From Bacteroides mediterraneensis (GTDB lineage Bacteria; Bacteroidota; Bacteroidia; Bacteroidales; Bacteroidaceae), in contig NZ_JACJKA010000017.1 in the NCBI RefSeq assembly GCF_016900355.1, positions 25,163-89,162 on the forward strand: a stretch of DNA of 64,000 nucleotides, in the 5' to 3' direction. The notes under the pieces were generated by a model. It was given only the letters and a program-made list of their open reading frames with translations, had not been told where the DNA came from and searched no databases. Positions 53,134-62,556 of the stretch are shown here, one piece after another; within the stretch, counting starts at the first letter, position 1, and each line of letters starts with the position of its first letter. Made by a program: the position numbers and the translations under genes.

Positions 53134-55137
53134 TTATTTCTCCTCCACCGCAGTAAATCGCTTGATAATGTTGTAGGCTGAGAAAATTCCCAACTCACCC
53201 GCCTTACTCAAGTCTTGAATACCCTGGCGATTATTACCCAAGAAGATATTCGTCAATCCACGGTTGAAATACGCATCCGAAAAACGAGGGTCTAGTTCAA
53301 TAGCCTTGTTATAGTCTACCAAAGCAGCCCGATAGTCTTTCATTACCGCCAGAATATTTGCTCTGTTATAATACGCATACACGAAATCAGGAGCCAGTTC
53401 AATCACGCGGTCCAAATCTTCACGCACCTTATTATAATCATACGAACGCACCTGCAAATCCTTATTGTCCACCGTTTCCAACTCGTACTTCCGGTCACGC
53501 TTGCGGTATTCCAATTGCTTGTAATAAATCAGCGCACGGCTGAAATAAGCCGGGTAGAAAGTAGAATCACAACGGATGGCATCGTCCAAGTCCTTCAATG
53601 CATTGTCAAAATCCTGTACCAGATAGAAATCAAGCGCACGCGCATAGTAATGCAACACATTGTTTGGTTCCTTCACAATGGCAGCCGTCTGTTCATCGAT
53701 GGATGCGAAATGCTGCTTCACTTGCTCTTCCGAGAGCGAAGCCTCGTTGTTCGTAATCAGCAAACGATGAGGAAGAGCTCCACGAGCATTCAAGTCGTCA
53801 ATACCTTTATAATAGTTGACCTGCCGTTTCACCTCTTCCGGACGTTCGTAATAGCTTAGTGCAAACATCGGCTGCGGCAAGATGGTCACATTCTTGTCCT
53901 GTACACGGCCTCGGTAATCTGTCTTGTAACGGTCTTCTTCCGACTCGTTGTCGGCCACTACAATCTTGCGGTAGTTCTCCACATTCTTGTCCGATTTCTT
54001 TCGGGTCTTATCTGTCGAAGCCGTCTGTTTCTTCTTTCCATTCTGCGATTCAATCTGCGCTTTCAGCACCTTGAACTCATCGGCATCCGCCCCCTTCAGG
54101 TCACCCACTTTCCGTCTGGCCTGTGCACGATACTGATAACCGGCCAAAAAGTTCGGATACTCTTTCAGCACGGCCGAATAGTCCTCGATGGCACCCGGAT
54201 AATCTCCCGTACGGTCACGCAACAATCCTCGATTGAATCGGGCCATCAGGTTGTCAGGTTCCATCTTGAGCACAAAGTCAAAGTCCTCGATGGCACGGTT
54301 GTCATCGCCCACCTGCGCACGCAACAATCCTCGGTTATAGTGTCCGATAAAGTTGTTCCGGTCCACATCCAATGCCAGGTCATAGTCGGACATAGCTCCG
54401 CGCAGATTGTTCTGGTGATAACGAGCCAGCGCACGATTGATGTACACACCCGCATTGCGCACCGAAAGACGGATAGCCTCCGTCAGGTCTGCTTCCGCAT
54501 CCTTGTACTTTTCCCGCTGCAAGAACAGCATACCTCTCGATGACCACGTGTCCGGATTATACCGGTCCATCTCGATGGCCTTGTCAGCATCCGCCATTGC
54601 CTGCAACGTATCCTTCTGTTTCAAGGACACTTCCGTACGCATCAGATACGCATCCGTATAACGCGGAGAAATGCGAATCAGCGTATCCAAGTCGGCCCGG
54701 GCCTGCGCATACTGTTCCTCGTGCATCCGGCACAATGCCAGATTATGCCACAAGCTGATGTTTTCCGGATCCATTTCCAAGGCTTTCCGGTAATCCTCAA
54801 TAGCCCCTTGATAATTCTGTTGACGGATACGCGAAATACCCCGCACCTGATACGCATTGACCACGAATGGGTTGCGTTCCAGCGCTTCCGAGCAGTCGGC
54901 TTCCGCCCCCTGATAATCGTCCAGGTTCATTTTGGCCAGACCGCGATAGAAATACGGCTCCGCCAGATACGGCTTCACTCCGATTACCTGATTAAAGTAC
55001 TGGATAGAGAGGACATAATCCTCAAAATAAAGCGCATTTTTCCCGATGGTCATCACCCGGTCGGTATTAATCTGACCCAAGGCGACCATCGGGAAAAACA
55101 TACCTATATATAATATGTATAGGAATCTTCTGATCAT
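53134..55137 (-). CDS. Exported tetratricopeptide-repeat protein
   Basis: 667 residues. Signal peptide 1-21 ([10 protein letters not shown]). Nearly all the rest is TPR units of 34 residues: about ten in residues 25-365 ([40 protein letters not shown] and so on) and four more at the C-terminus. The two arrays are separated by a charged linker (about 365-420, [18 protein letters not shown]). TPR arrays are protein-binding scaffolds; here in the periplasm or on the outer membrane. Its start overlaps the def stop by four bases, and it is second in ruvX-def-TPR order. Confidence 0.92.
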   Translation of the reverse strand: MIRRFLYILYIGMFFPMVALGQINTDRVMTIGKNALYFEDYVLSIQYFNQVIGVKPYLAEPYFYRGLAKMNLDDYQGAEADCSEALERNPFVVNAYQVRGISRIRQQNYQGAIEDYRKALEMDPENISLWHNLALCRMHEEQYAQARADLDTLIRISPRYTDAYLMRTEVSLKQKDTLQAMADADKAIEMDRYNPDTWSSRGMLFLQREKYKDAEADLTEAIRLSVRNAGVYINRALARYHQNNLRGAMSDYDLALDVDRNNFIGHYNRGLLRAQVGDDNRAIEDFDFVLKMEPDNLMARFNRGLLRDRTGDYPGAIEDYSAVLKEYPNFLAGYQYRAQARRKVGDLKGADADEFKVLKAQIESQNGKKKQTASTDKTRKKSDKNVENYRKIVVADNESEEDRYKTDYRGRVQDKNVTILPQPMFALSYYERPEEVKRQVNYYKGIDDLNARGALPHRLLITNNEASLSEEQVKQHFASIDEQTAAIVKEPNNVLHYYARALDFYLVQDFDNALKDLDDAIRCDSTFYPAYFSRALIYYKQLEYRKRDRKYELETVDNKDLQVRSYDYNKVREDLDRVIELAPDFVYAYYNRANILAVMKDYRAALVDYNKAIELDPRFSDAYFNRGLTNIFLGNNRQGIQDLSKAGELGIFSAYNIIKRFTAVEEK

Positions 55138-55688
55138 TTGACAGTTTTCACTTTATAAGAGCAACGAGCCTTGCCATTCACCATGCCGTTCAGTTTGCCG
55201 CGAATCATCTGCTTGCGCAAAGCCGACAGATGGTCGATGAACATGGTCCCTTCCAGGTGATCAAATTCATGCTGCATCACGCGGGCCAAATAACCTTCCA
55301 CCCACTCATCGTGCGGCTGCATGTTCTCGTCGAGATAAGTAACATGAATCTTGTCCGGACGCTTCACGCTTTCATGGATGCCCGGCAAGCTCAGGCAGCC
55401 CTCTTCCATGGATACCATCTCGCCTCCCGTTTCCAAGATATGCGGATTGATGTAGGCACGTTTGAAATCCTTGAACTCCGGCATGTCGTCCGACAACACA
55501 TCCAAGTCGATTACCACCACCCGGATGGGAAGTCCCACCTGCGGAGCAGCCAGTCCTACGCCGTCTGCACGTTCCATTGTTTCAAACATATTTGTAATCA
55601 GCTCTTTCAAGCCTGGATAATCCGGAGTAATATCTTCGGCCTCCTGACGCAATACAGGCTGGCCATACACATAAATCGGTAAAATCAT
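55134..55688 (-). CDS. def: Peptide deformylase
   Basis: 184 residues. It removes the formyl group from nascent proteins. All three motifs are present: [10 protein letters not shown] (about 44), EEGCLSLPG (about 103) and QHEFDHLEG (about 146), giving Cys and two His as metal ligands. The start follows the ruvX stop by 19 bases. Confidence 0.98.
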   Translation of the reverse strand: MILPIYVYGQPVLRQEAEDITPDYPGLKELITNMFETMERADGVGLAAPQVGLPIRVVVIDLDVLSDDMPEFKDFKRAYINPHILETGGEMVSMEEGCLSLPGIHESVKRPDKIHVTYLDENMQPHDEWVEGYLARVMQHEFDHLEGTMFIDHLSALRKQMIRGKLNGMVNGKARCSYKVKTVK

Positions 55689-55707
55689 ATTTTATTCAGT
55701 TTTTGAG

Positions 55708-56124
55708 TTACATTCTTCTTGATTCCAAGTACGACTGCAAAATGATGGTCGCACTGATTTCATCCACCAGCGCCTTGTTCTGGCGGGCCTTCTTCTTCAG
55801 CCCCCCGTCCAGCATGGCCTGATGTGCCAGCACAGAAGTAAACCGTTCGTCCACCAGTTCCACCGGCACCTCCGGCAGTTTTTTCTTCAGCTGGGCAAGG
55901 AAAGGCTTGATATACTTCATGTTTTCCGAGTCCTCGTTATTCAGCTGCTTGGGATGCCCCACAATGATACGTTCCACCTTTTCCTGGGCCACGTACTTCA
56001 GCAGGTAGTCCATCAATTCGTGCGTCGGTACCGTAGTCAGTCCGTTTGCAATAATCTGCATCGGGTCGGTCACCGCGATTCCCGTGCGCTTTCTGCCATA
56101 ATCAATTGCCAAAATTCTGCTCAT
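55708..56124 (-). CDS. ruvX: Putative Holliday junction resolvase RuvX/YqgF
   Basis: 138 residues, normal length. RNase H-fold protein implicated in rRNA 5'-end processing and junction resolution. ILAIDYGRKRTGIAVTD carries the first catalytic Asp; RIIVGHPKQLNNEDS and VELVDERFTSVLAHQAM follow. The final Asp is in KALVDEISATIILQSYLE. ATG 56124 is preferred to an in-frame TTG at 56142 because two TAnnTTTG boxes lie at 56132-56147. Confidence 0.93.
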   Translation of the reverse strand: MSRILAIDYGRKRTGIAVTDPMQIIANGLTTVPTHELMDYLLKYVAQEKVERIIVGHPKQLNNEDSENMKYIKPFLAQLKKKLPEVPVELVDERFTSVLAHQAMLDGGLKKKARQNKALVDEISATIILQSYLESRRM

Positions 56125-56131
56125 ACGCCGA

Positions 56132-56147
56132 CAAAAGTACAAATTTA
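56132..56147 (-). promoter_or_regulatory. -7 boxes of ruvX-def-TPR
   Basis: TAAATTTG (56147-56140) and TACTTTTG (56139-56132) are adjacent candidates on the minus strand; the former gives a leader of about 16 bases. No -33 box is apparent in the AT-rich upstream sequence. Confidence 0.4.
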
Positions 56148-56268
56148 TTCCTTACCTCTTTATATATAATACTTAAAAAAACATACCACCTCCCCCAGCC
56201 TTCCAAGGCTGAAACCTGCTATTTCAAATAAAATCAGAGGCACACATCGGATTTAGGAAAAATATGCG

Positions 56269-56276
56269 TACCTTTG
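56269..56276 (+). promoter_or_regulatory. -7 box of guaA
   Basis: TACCTTTG places transcription near 56283, 27 bases before the ATG. That is too short a leader for a purine riboswitch. Confidence 0.5.
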
Positions 56277-56309
56277 CACGCATAGAATACATATTTTACA
56301 TCACACAAT

Positions 56310-57863
56310 ATGCAGGAAAAAATCATTATCCTTGACTTCGGTTCACAAACCACGCAGCTCATCGGCCGCCGTGTGCGCGAGCTGAACATGTATTGCGAAA
56401 TTGTTCCTTACAACAAGTTTCCGCACGACGACCCGTCGGTTATCGGCGTAATCTTGTCGGGAAGCCCTTTCTCCGTGTACGACGAGAAGGCTTTTAAAGT
56501 AGACTTAACCCACATCCGCGGAAAGTATCCTATCTTAGGTATCTGCTACGGTGCACAGTTCATGGCCTACACCTACGGAGGTAAGGTAGAACCAGCCAAC
56601 ACCCGTGAATACGGACGTGCCCACCTGGCTACTTTCAACCACGAAAGTCCGCTGCTGAAAGGCATTCGTGAGCACTCTCAGGTATGGATGAGCCACGGTG
56701 ATACCATCACTGCCATTCCCGACGATTTCGAAGTGATCGCCTCTACCGACAAAGTAGCCATTGCTGCTTATCAGGCAAAGAACGACAAACTCTGGGGCGT
56801 ACAATTCCACCCGGAAGTGTTCCACACAGAAGACGGTACCCAACTGCTGAAGAACTTCGTGGTAGACATCTGCGGAGGAAAGCAGGACTGGAGCGCAGCC
56901 TCTTTCATCGAGACGACAGTAGCTCATCTGAAACAACAGCTGGGCAACGACAAAGTGGTACTGGGACTGAGTGGTGGTGTAGACTCTTCAGTGGCAGCCG
57001 TATTGCTGAACAAAGCTATCGGCAAGAACCTGACCTGTATCTTCGTTGACCACGGAATGTTGCGTAAGAACGAGTTCAAGAACGTGTTGCATGACTATGA
57101 ATGCCTCGGACTGAACGTCATCGGCGTAGATGCCAGCGAGAAATTCTTCTCTGAACTGGCCGGAGTGACCGAACCGGAACGCAAGCGTAAAATCATCGGA
57201 AAAGGTTTCATCGACGTATTCGACGAAGAAGCTCACAAGATTCACGATGTGAAATGGCTGGCACAGGGTACCATCTACCCCGACTGCATCGAGTCATTGT
57301 CTATCACCGGAACCGTCATCAAGAGTCATCACAACGTAGGCGGTCTACCCGAAAAGATGAACTTGAAACTTTGCGAACCCCTTCGCCTCCTGTTCAAGGA
57401 CGAAGTTCGCCGTGTAGGTCGCGAGCTGGGTATGCCGGAACACCTGATTACCCGTCATCCGTTCCCGGGTCCGGGCTTGGCCGTACGTATCTTGGGTGAC
57501 ATCACCCGCGAGAAGGTACGCATCCTGCAAGATGCCGACGACATCTTCATTCAGGGCTTGCGCGACTGGAAGGTAAAAGATGAAAACGGAAACGAAACTT
57601 CCCTGTACCATCAGGTATGGCAGGCTGGAGTTATCCTGTTGCCGGTACAGAGTGTCGGAGTAATGGGTGACGAACGTACTTACGAACGTGCAGTAGCCTT
57701 GCGTGCGGTAACCAGTACCGATGCCATGACAGCCGACTGGGCTCATCTGCCGTACGAATTCCTGGCAAAGGTTTCCAACGATATCATCAACAAAGTAAAA
57801 GGCGTGAACCGCGTTTGCTACGATATCTCTTCCAAACCACCAGCCACCATCGAATGGGAATAA
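56310..57863 (+). CDS. guaA: GMP synthase (glutamine-hydrolysing)
   Basis: 517 residues. The glutaminase domain (1-195) has the nucleophile in [10 protein letters not shown] (Cys near 80) and His/Glu in [11 protein letters not shown]. The ATP-pyrophosphatase P-loop is LSGGVDSS (about 222). The C-terminal dimerisation domain has [16 protein letters not shown] and ends [14 protein letters not shown]. It converts XMP to GMP. Single gene with its own promoter and terminator. Confidence 0.98.
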   Translation: MQEKIIILDFGSQTTQLIGRRVRELNMYCEIVPYNKFPHDDPSVIGVILSGSPFSVYDEKAFKVDLTHIRGKYPILGICYGAQFMAYTYGGKVEPANTREYGRAHLATFNHESPLLKGIREHSQVWMSHGDTITAIPDDFEVIASTDKVAIAAYQAKNDKLWGVQFHPEVFHTEDGTQLLKNFVVDICGGKQDWSAASFIETTVAHLKQQLGNDKVVLGLSGGVDSSVAAVLLNKAIGKNLTCIFVDHGMLRKNEFKNVLHDYECLGLNVIGVDASEKFFSELAGVTEPERKRKIIGKGFIDVFDEEAHKIHDVKWLAQGTIYPDCIESLSITGTVIKSHHNVGGLPEKMNLKLCEPLRLLFKDEVRRVGRELGMPEHLITRHPFPGPGLAVRILGDITREKVRILQDADDIFIQGLRDWKVKDENGNETSLYHQVWQAGVILLPVQSVGVMGDERTYERAVALRAVTSTDAMTADWAHLPYEFLAKVSNDIINKVKGVNRVCYDISSKPPATIEWE

Positions 57864-57883
57864 TTCAATTTCCTTCTTGATAT

Positions 57884-57927
57884 AAAAAATAGCCTCAGCT
57901 TTTTCAAGCCGAGGCTATTTTTTTATG
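57884..57927. terminator. Bidirectional terminator between guaA and the MATE gene
   Basis: Arms AAATAGCCTC (57887-57896) and GAGGCTATTT (57911-57920) are extended by A/T pairs on the outside and by two G-C pairs inside a mismatch. T runs follow on both strands. The stem touches the MATE stop codon (57923-57925). Confidence 0.88.
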
Positions 57928-59293
57928 CTTTCATCGCCTTTTTCCGTATCGTCAGCCAATAGGCTGTCAGTACCATCAAGCCGGTAACTACCCACGACAC
58001 AGGGTAAACGGTCATCAACACATCGTATCCTCCCCATATCGGCAGCACCACATACACCCATACCATTCGGAGCAAGCAGGTACCGAACACGGTCATCAAG
58101 GCCGGAGTAAGCGACTTGCCCATACCTCGCAAGGAAGAACCCGCAATCTCATAACTACTGGCGATGAACTGCAAAGCCAGCACAATGTGCATACGAAGAG
58201 TTCCGTAATGATGCACCATAGGTACATCGGAAAAGAATCCCAAAAAGAAATCGCTCTGCCAGGCAAAGAGCCAGTTGAACGCCGCACAGAACGCCACGCT
58301 CGCCCCCATGCAAATCCAAAATACCCGACGCACACGGTCCATTCTTCCGGCCCCATAGTTTTGCGCAATGAAGCTGATGGCAGCTCCGTTGAATCCCTGA
58401 ATCAGAAAATAACAATAATATTCAAAATTGACGGCTGCGGCCGAACCGGCAATCGCATCGGCCCCGTAACTGTTGATGGACGACTGTACCACCACATTGG
58501 AAATGGAGAAAATCATTCCCTGCAAACCCGCCGGCACACCGATACGCAACATACGGTTCAGCTCCGTGGAATAAATCTTCATCTTGCTGAAGTGCAGCCG
58601 GAAAGGTTCTTTTTCCTTACATAGCAACCGGATAATCAGTGCCGCACTCACCGCATTTGAGATTCCTGTGGCCACGGCAACACCTGCCACTCCCATGTGG
58701 AAGCAAATCACAAACAGCAAATTCAGCAATGTGTTGACTATCCCGGCAATGACCAGAATATACAGCGGACGACGGGTATCGCCCATGCTTCGCAAAATCG
58801 CCGCCCCAAAGTTGAAGGCCATGATGAAAGGCATGCCCAAGAAATAGATACGCAGATAGGTCACGGCCTGATCCAACACATTCGGAGGAGTTCCCATCCA
58901 TGTCAGAATCGGTTTGGCAGCTACCTGTCCCAGCAACAGCAGAAAAATTCCACTCAGCAGGGCCACCAGTTCCACCGTATTGATGGCATGACGTATGCTC
59001 CGGTCGTCCCGCTGCCCGATGTGATTGGAGATAATGGCACAGGCTCCCATAGAGATACCCATGAACAGGTTGATGAGTAACCCGATGACGGGCGCGTTAC
59101 TTCCCACAGCTGCCAGAGCTTCACTTCCCACGAAGTGCCCCACCACGGCCACATCGACCGAATTAAAAAGTTCCTGTAACAAACTGCTGGCTGCCAGCGG
59201 AAGGGCGAACACCAGGATTTTCTTGAACAACGGCCCGTTGAGCATGTCGATTTCGTTGCTACGGGTCCGTTTCTTATCCACGCTTTGATCCAT
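57923..59293 (-). CDS. MATE-family efflux transporter
   Basis: 456 residues with twelve membrane helices in two MatE halves. It exports drugs or metabolites in exchange for Na+ or H+. Diagnostic parts: LPLAASSLLQELFNSVDVAV with VVGHFVGSEALAAVGS (start of half 1), PILTWMGTPPNVLDQAVTYL, and the half-2 start LNRMLRIGVPAGLQGMIFSI. ATG 59293 is used because the longer frame begins at a TTG (59323) inside the -7 box. It is not linked to a regulator. Confidence 0.95.
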   Translation of the reverse strand: MDQSVDKKRTRSNEIDMLNGPLFKKILVFALPLAASSLLQELFNSVDVAVVGHFVGSEALAAVGSNAPVIGLLINLFMGISMGACAIISNHIGQRDDRSIRHAINTVELVALLSGIFLLLLGQVAAKPILTWMGTPPNVLDQAVTYLRIYFLGMPFIMAFNFGAAILRSMGDTRRPLYILVIAGIVNTLLNLLFVICFHMGVAGVAVATGISNAVSAALIIRLLCKEKEPFRLHFSKMKIYSTELNRMLRIGVPAGLQGMIFSISNVVVQSSINSYGADAIAGSAAAVNFEYYCYFLIQGFNGAAISFIAQNYGAGRMDRVRRVFWICMGASVAFCAAFNWLFAWQSDFFLGFFSDVPMVHHYGTLRMHIVLALQFIASSYEIAGSSLRGMGKSLTPALMTVFGTCLLRMVWVYVVLPIWGGYDVLMTVYPVSWVVTGLMVLTAYWLTIRKKAMKA

Positions 59294-59320
59294 CTTTTTT
59301 ACCTTCTTCAAAAATGCGCG

Positions 59321-59328
59321 CAAAGTTA
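59321..59328 (-). promoter_or_regulatory. -7 box of the MATE gene
   Basis: TAACTTTG (59328-59321) on the minus strand, leader about 20 bases to ATG 59293. The hsdR stop lies 47 bases upstream, and no strong terminator is visible between them. Confidence 0.5.
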
Positions 59329-59374
59329 CTGCAAATTTGGGAAAGATGGAAGCAGCAGCAGATATGTATCTATT

Positions 59375-62300
59375 TTATCCATTATATTTCTTGAAATTCT
59401 CCGCTTGCTCTAAAATCTCTTTAAACACTTCGTCATTCGTGACAGGAGGATAACCATATTCTGCTAATATCAGAATCAAGTCCATTTTCAGCTCCGCCTT
59501 TATATCATCACGAGTAGACCAGTCCGTATATTTTGATTTATCAGCCACAATCTTCTTTATCTCCGCAGCCAGCTTTAACAATTTATCTTCGGGATACTCA
59601 AAACCAAATTGTTTTGCAATGGATTTAAGAATATCATAAAAAGCTTTTTCCTCGTAACTGATACCCAAATCTTGAAAAGACCTCTTTTCTTTGTTCAGTT
59701 CCTTCAATAAATCAGCCATCTGGTTAGCCACTTCTGTTAATACCTCATCTGCAAAAATCGCACTATCCCTACGTTCATTATACTTTTCAACCAAAGCATT
59801 CAGGCGTTTGGAAAAATCCACTCCTTTAGCCTTGTTCACTTTCTTAAACTCTGTAATGACAGTTTTCAAGAGGCGTTCCATCAGCTTCACTTTCGTGTTA
59901 GGCAGCTTCAGTTTACCCAATCGTTCCATGTATTCTTCACTTAACACGTCCAGGTTCTCCTTGTCATTGCCTATCAGAATGATTTCTTCCACACCTTCCG
60001 ACTGTATCGCTTCTTCTATCATCTCACCAACCCGCCTGTTCATTTGAGAAATATCCGGCGTATCTCCAGTTGTCAGCTTATAGATAATAGACCGTACCCC
60101 ACAAAAATAGTGTATTTCCTCACGCTCGGCATAGCTTATCTCCTCACTGTTGCTACACAGATTGAATGCCGATTTCAGTTTCCTGGCATGACCCATGAAT
60201 AAGTTTTCCTGCTCCTTGGTGCGCTGCATTAATTCAGCCCCCTTATTCAGGCAGTCCAATTGTTCCAGCGGTGTCCCCGTAGAAAACACAGAATAGTCAA
60301 AACTCCCGAATAACCGCCGGATAATATCCAGCTCATCTTTCACCATTGCCACAGACTGCCCAATGTTTTCCACCGAATCCGAATTATCATCCCCTTGTGC
60401 GTAGCGTTTCAAGGCTACATTCATATTACTTTTAATACCGATATAGTCCACCACCAAACCTTTTTCCTTTCCCGGATACACCCTGTTCACACGCGAAATA
60501 GTCTGCACCAGCGTATGTTGCTGCAAAGGTTTGTCAATGTACATCGTATCCAGGCAGTCTACATCAAAGCCCGTCGTCCACATATCTACCACAATGGCTA
60601 TTTTAAAGTTCGATTTAGGCTTTTTATATTCTTCTGCCCAAGCCCGACGGTCATCGTCCGTTCCCAACAGTGAATAAAGCTCCGGCTCATCATCCTTGCT
60701 TCGGGTCATGATTAGCTTCATCTTTTCAATAGGAAGCCCTTGATTGCCATAAAGCACATACATGTCAGCAGCCTGCAGTTCATCCATTCCCAGCTTCTCT
60801 TCGCCAGGTTTCTTCACCCATTCAGGCCGTAGAAGCGCAATTTTCTTATACAAGGAAAAAGCTATCGTACGGTTAGAGCACACAAACATAGCCTTACCTT
60901 CTACCGTACTTCCCTCTTCCACTCGCTTCTCATAATGCGCAATGAAATCTTCGGCCACCGCCTGCAAACGATCAGAATCACCCAAGATACGCTCCATCTT
61001 GGTCACCGCTTTCTTACTTTCTTCTATCTGATACTCATTGGCCCCTTCTTCTGCACACTGCGCATAATATTTCTCTATCTCTTGCAGCTTCTTATTATCG
61101 AGCAACACTTTGGCCGCACGTCCCTCATACACAATACGGCGGGTAATACCATCAGTGACCGATTCGGTCATGGTATAGGTATCCACCACTTCGCCAAACA
61201 CCTCTATCGTTGCATCAATCGGAGTTCCTGTAAAACCCACATACGTGGCATTAGGCAATGAATCATGCAAGTATTTAGCAAAACCATAATTACGCCTTAC
61301 TCCCTTTTCGGTCTGCTTCACTTGCATAGACAAATTGGTCTGCGAACGATGGGCCTCGTCGGAGATACAAATAATATTTGCCCTTTTCGACAAGAGACGT
61401 GTATCTTCCGTAAACTTATGGATGGTAGTAAGAAACACACCGCCACTTGTCCGTCCGGTCAGATACTCACGCAGCTTGTCCCTGCTCTCCACCTCTATCA
61501 CACATTCATCACCAATAAAGTTTTTAGCAGTACCAAACAACTTGGAAAGCTGGTCGTCCAAGTCTGTACGGTCGGTTATCAGGACAATTGTAGGACTGGC
61601 AAACTCCCGGCTACGCATCAGCATCCTACTAAGAAACAGCATGGTAATGCTCTTTCCACATCCGGTAGCCCCAAAGTAGGTACCTCCTTTCCCATCACCT
61701 CCTTCCCGAAGTTTGGAATGTAAGCGAATATTCTCAAACAACTTGTGAGTGGCAAAAAACTGAGGATAACGGCAAACCACCTTTTTCTCATTCTTCGACG
61801 AATCGGGGAAGAACACAAAATCCTTGATTACACTCAATAACCTTTCCTTACGAAACAACCCTTTGACCATTGTCAGCAAAGAGTTGATGCCATCGGTTGC
61901 CTTGTCGTTTGCCTCCACCTTTCGCCAGGTATAAAAGAAGTCATAAGGTGAAAACAAAGACCCATACTTATTGTTTACCCCATCACTGATTACCACGAAC
62001 GCATTGTATTTGAACAGTTCAGGTATATCACGACGATAACGCACGGTGAGCTGGGTATAGGCATCCATAATAGTAGTATCTTCTTTCACTGCACTTTTAA
62101 ATTCCAGCACTACTACCGGCAAACCATTCACATACACAATACCGTCAGGGATACGCTTCTCAGTTCCTTTTATTTCCAACTGATTGACTACACGGAACAG
62201 ATTATTGTCTCTTCCTTCCTCACTAAAGTCTATCGGCTCGATAAACAAATCGGGCAAGGCAGCATCTTCACGCTTCAACGAAAACCCTTCGGTCATCAGC

Positions 62301-62554
62301 CGATAGATTTGTGCATTATTGTCATACAAAGACCACCCAGCACTGGCCGTCAGCCTTGCCAATACACTTTCTATTTCAAGAGGAGTGATACCAGCCTCTC
62401 GATAGCGATTACGAAGATACGTACGCATATCATCGCGCAGCAATACTTCATCTGCTTCTTTATGAATTTCTTCTCCGCTGGTATAGATGTAGTCTTCCTG
62501 CTGGAATAACTCCATGATGGAGAGTTCAAGGGTATGTTCATTGAAGTGTGACAT
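59375..62554 (-). CDS. hsdR: Type I restriction enzyme, R (HsdR) subunit
   Basis: 1059 residues. The N-terminal nuclease contains GIVYVNGLPVVVLEFKSAV (about 150). The translocase has Walker A GATGCGKS (about 295), CISDEAHRSQ, GFTGTPI, and motif VI QTISRVNR after DMWTTGFDVDCLDT. A helical C-terminal region, which binds the methylase core, follows. The subunit cuts unmodified DNA after ATP-driven translocation, with HsdM and HsdS. Neither partner is in the window, so they are expected beyond 64000. The upstream ATPase/TOPRIM gene ends two bases before this start. Confidence 0.96.
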   Translation of the reverse strand: MSHFNEHTLELSIMELFQQEDYIYTSGEEIHKEADEVLLRDDMRTYLRNRYREAGITPLEIESVLARLTASAGWSLYDNNAQIYRLMTEGFSLKREDAALPDLFIEPIDFSEEGRDNNLFRVVNQLEIKGTEKRIPDGIVYVNGLPVVVLEFKSAVKEDTTIMDAYTQLTVRYRRDIPELFKYNAFVVISDGVNNKYGSLFSPYDFFYTWRKVEANDKATDGINSLLTMVKGLFRKERLLSVIKDFVFFPDSSKNEKKVVCRYPQFFATHKLFENIRLHSKLREGGDGKGGTYFGATGCGKSITMLFLSRMLMRSREFASPTIVLITDRTDLDDQLSKLFGTAKNFIGDECVIEVESRDKLREYLTGRTSGGVFLTTIHKFTEDTRLLSKRANIICISDEAHRSQTNLSMQVKQTEKGVRRNYGFAKYLHDSLPNATYVGFTGTPIDATIEVFGEVVDTYTMTESVTDGITRRIVYEGRAAKVLLDNKKLQEIEKYYAQCAEEGANEYQIEESKKAVTKMERILGDSDRLQAVAEDFIAHYEKRVEEGSTVEGKAMFVCSNRTIAFSLYKKIALLRPEWVKKPGEEKLGMDELQAADMYVLYGNQGLPIEKMKLIMTRSKDDEPELYSLLGTDDDRRAWAEEYKKPKSNFKIAIVVDMWTTGFDVDCLDTMYIDKPLQQHTLVQTISRVNRVYPGKEKGLVVDYIGIKSNMNVALKRYAQGDDNSDSVENIGQSVAMVKDELDIIRRLFGSFDYSVFSTGTPLEQLDCLNKGAELMQRTKEQENLFMGHARKLKSAFNLCSNSEEISYAEREEIHYFCGVRSIIYKLTTGDTPDISQMNRRVGEMIEEAIQSEGVEEIILIGNDKENLDVLSEEYMERLGKLKLPNTKVKLMERLLKTVITEFKKVNKAKGVDFSKRLNALVEKYNERRDSAIFADEVLTEVANQMADLLKELNKEKRSFQDLGISYEEKAFYDILKSIAKQFGFEYPEDKLLKLAAEIKKIVADKSKYTDWSTRDDIKAELKMDLILILAEYGYPPVTNDEVFKEILEQAENFKKYNG

Positions 62555-62556
62555 AA

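Noticed and set aside
56277..56309. Purine riboswitch before guaA
   Set aside because: The predicted leader is only about 27 bases long and has no stem-loop pair.
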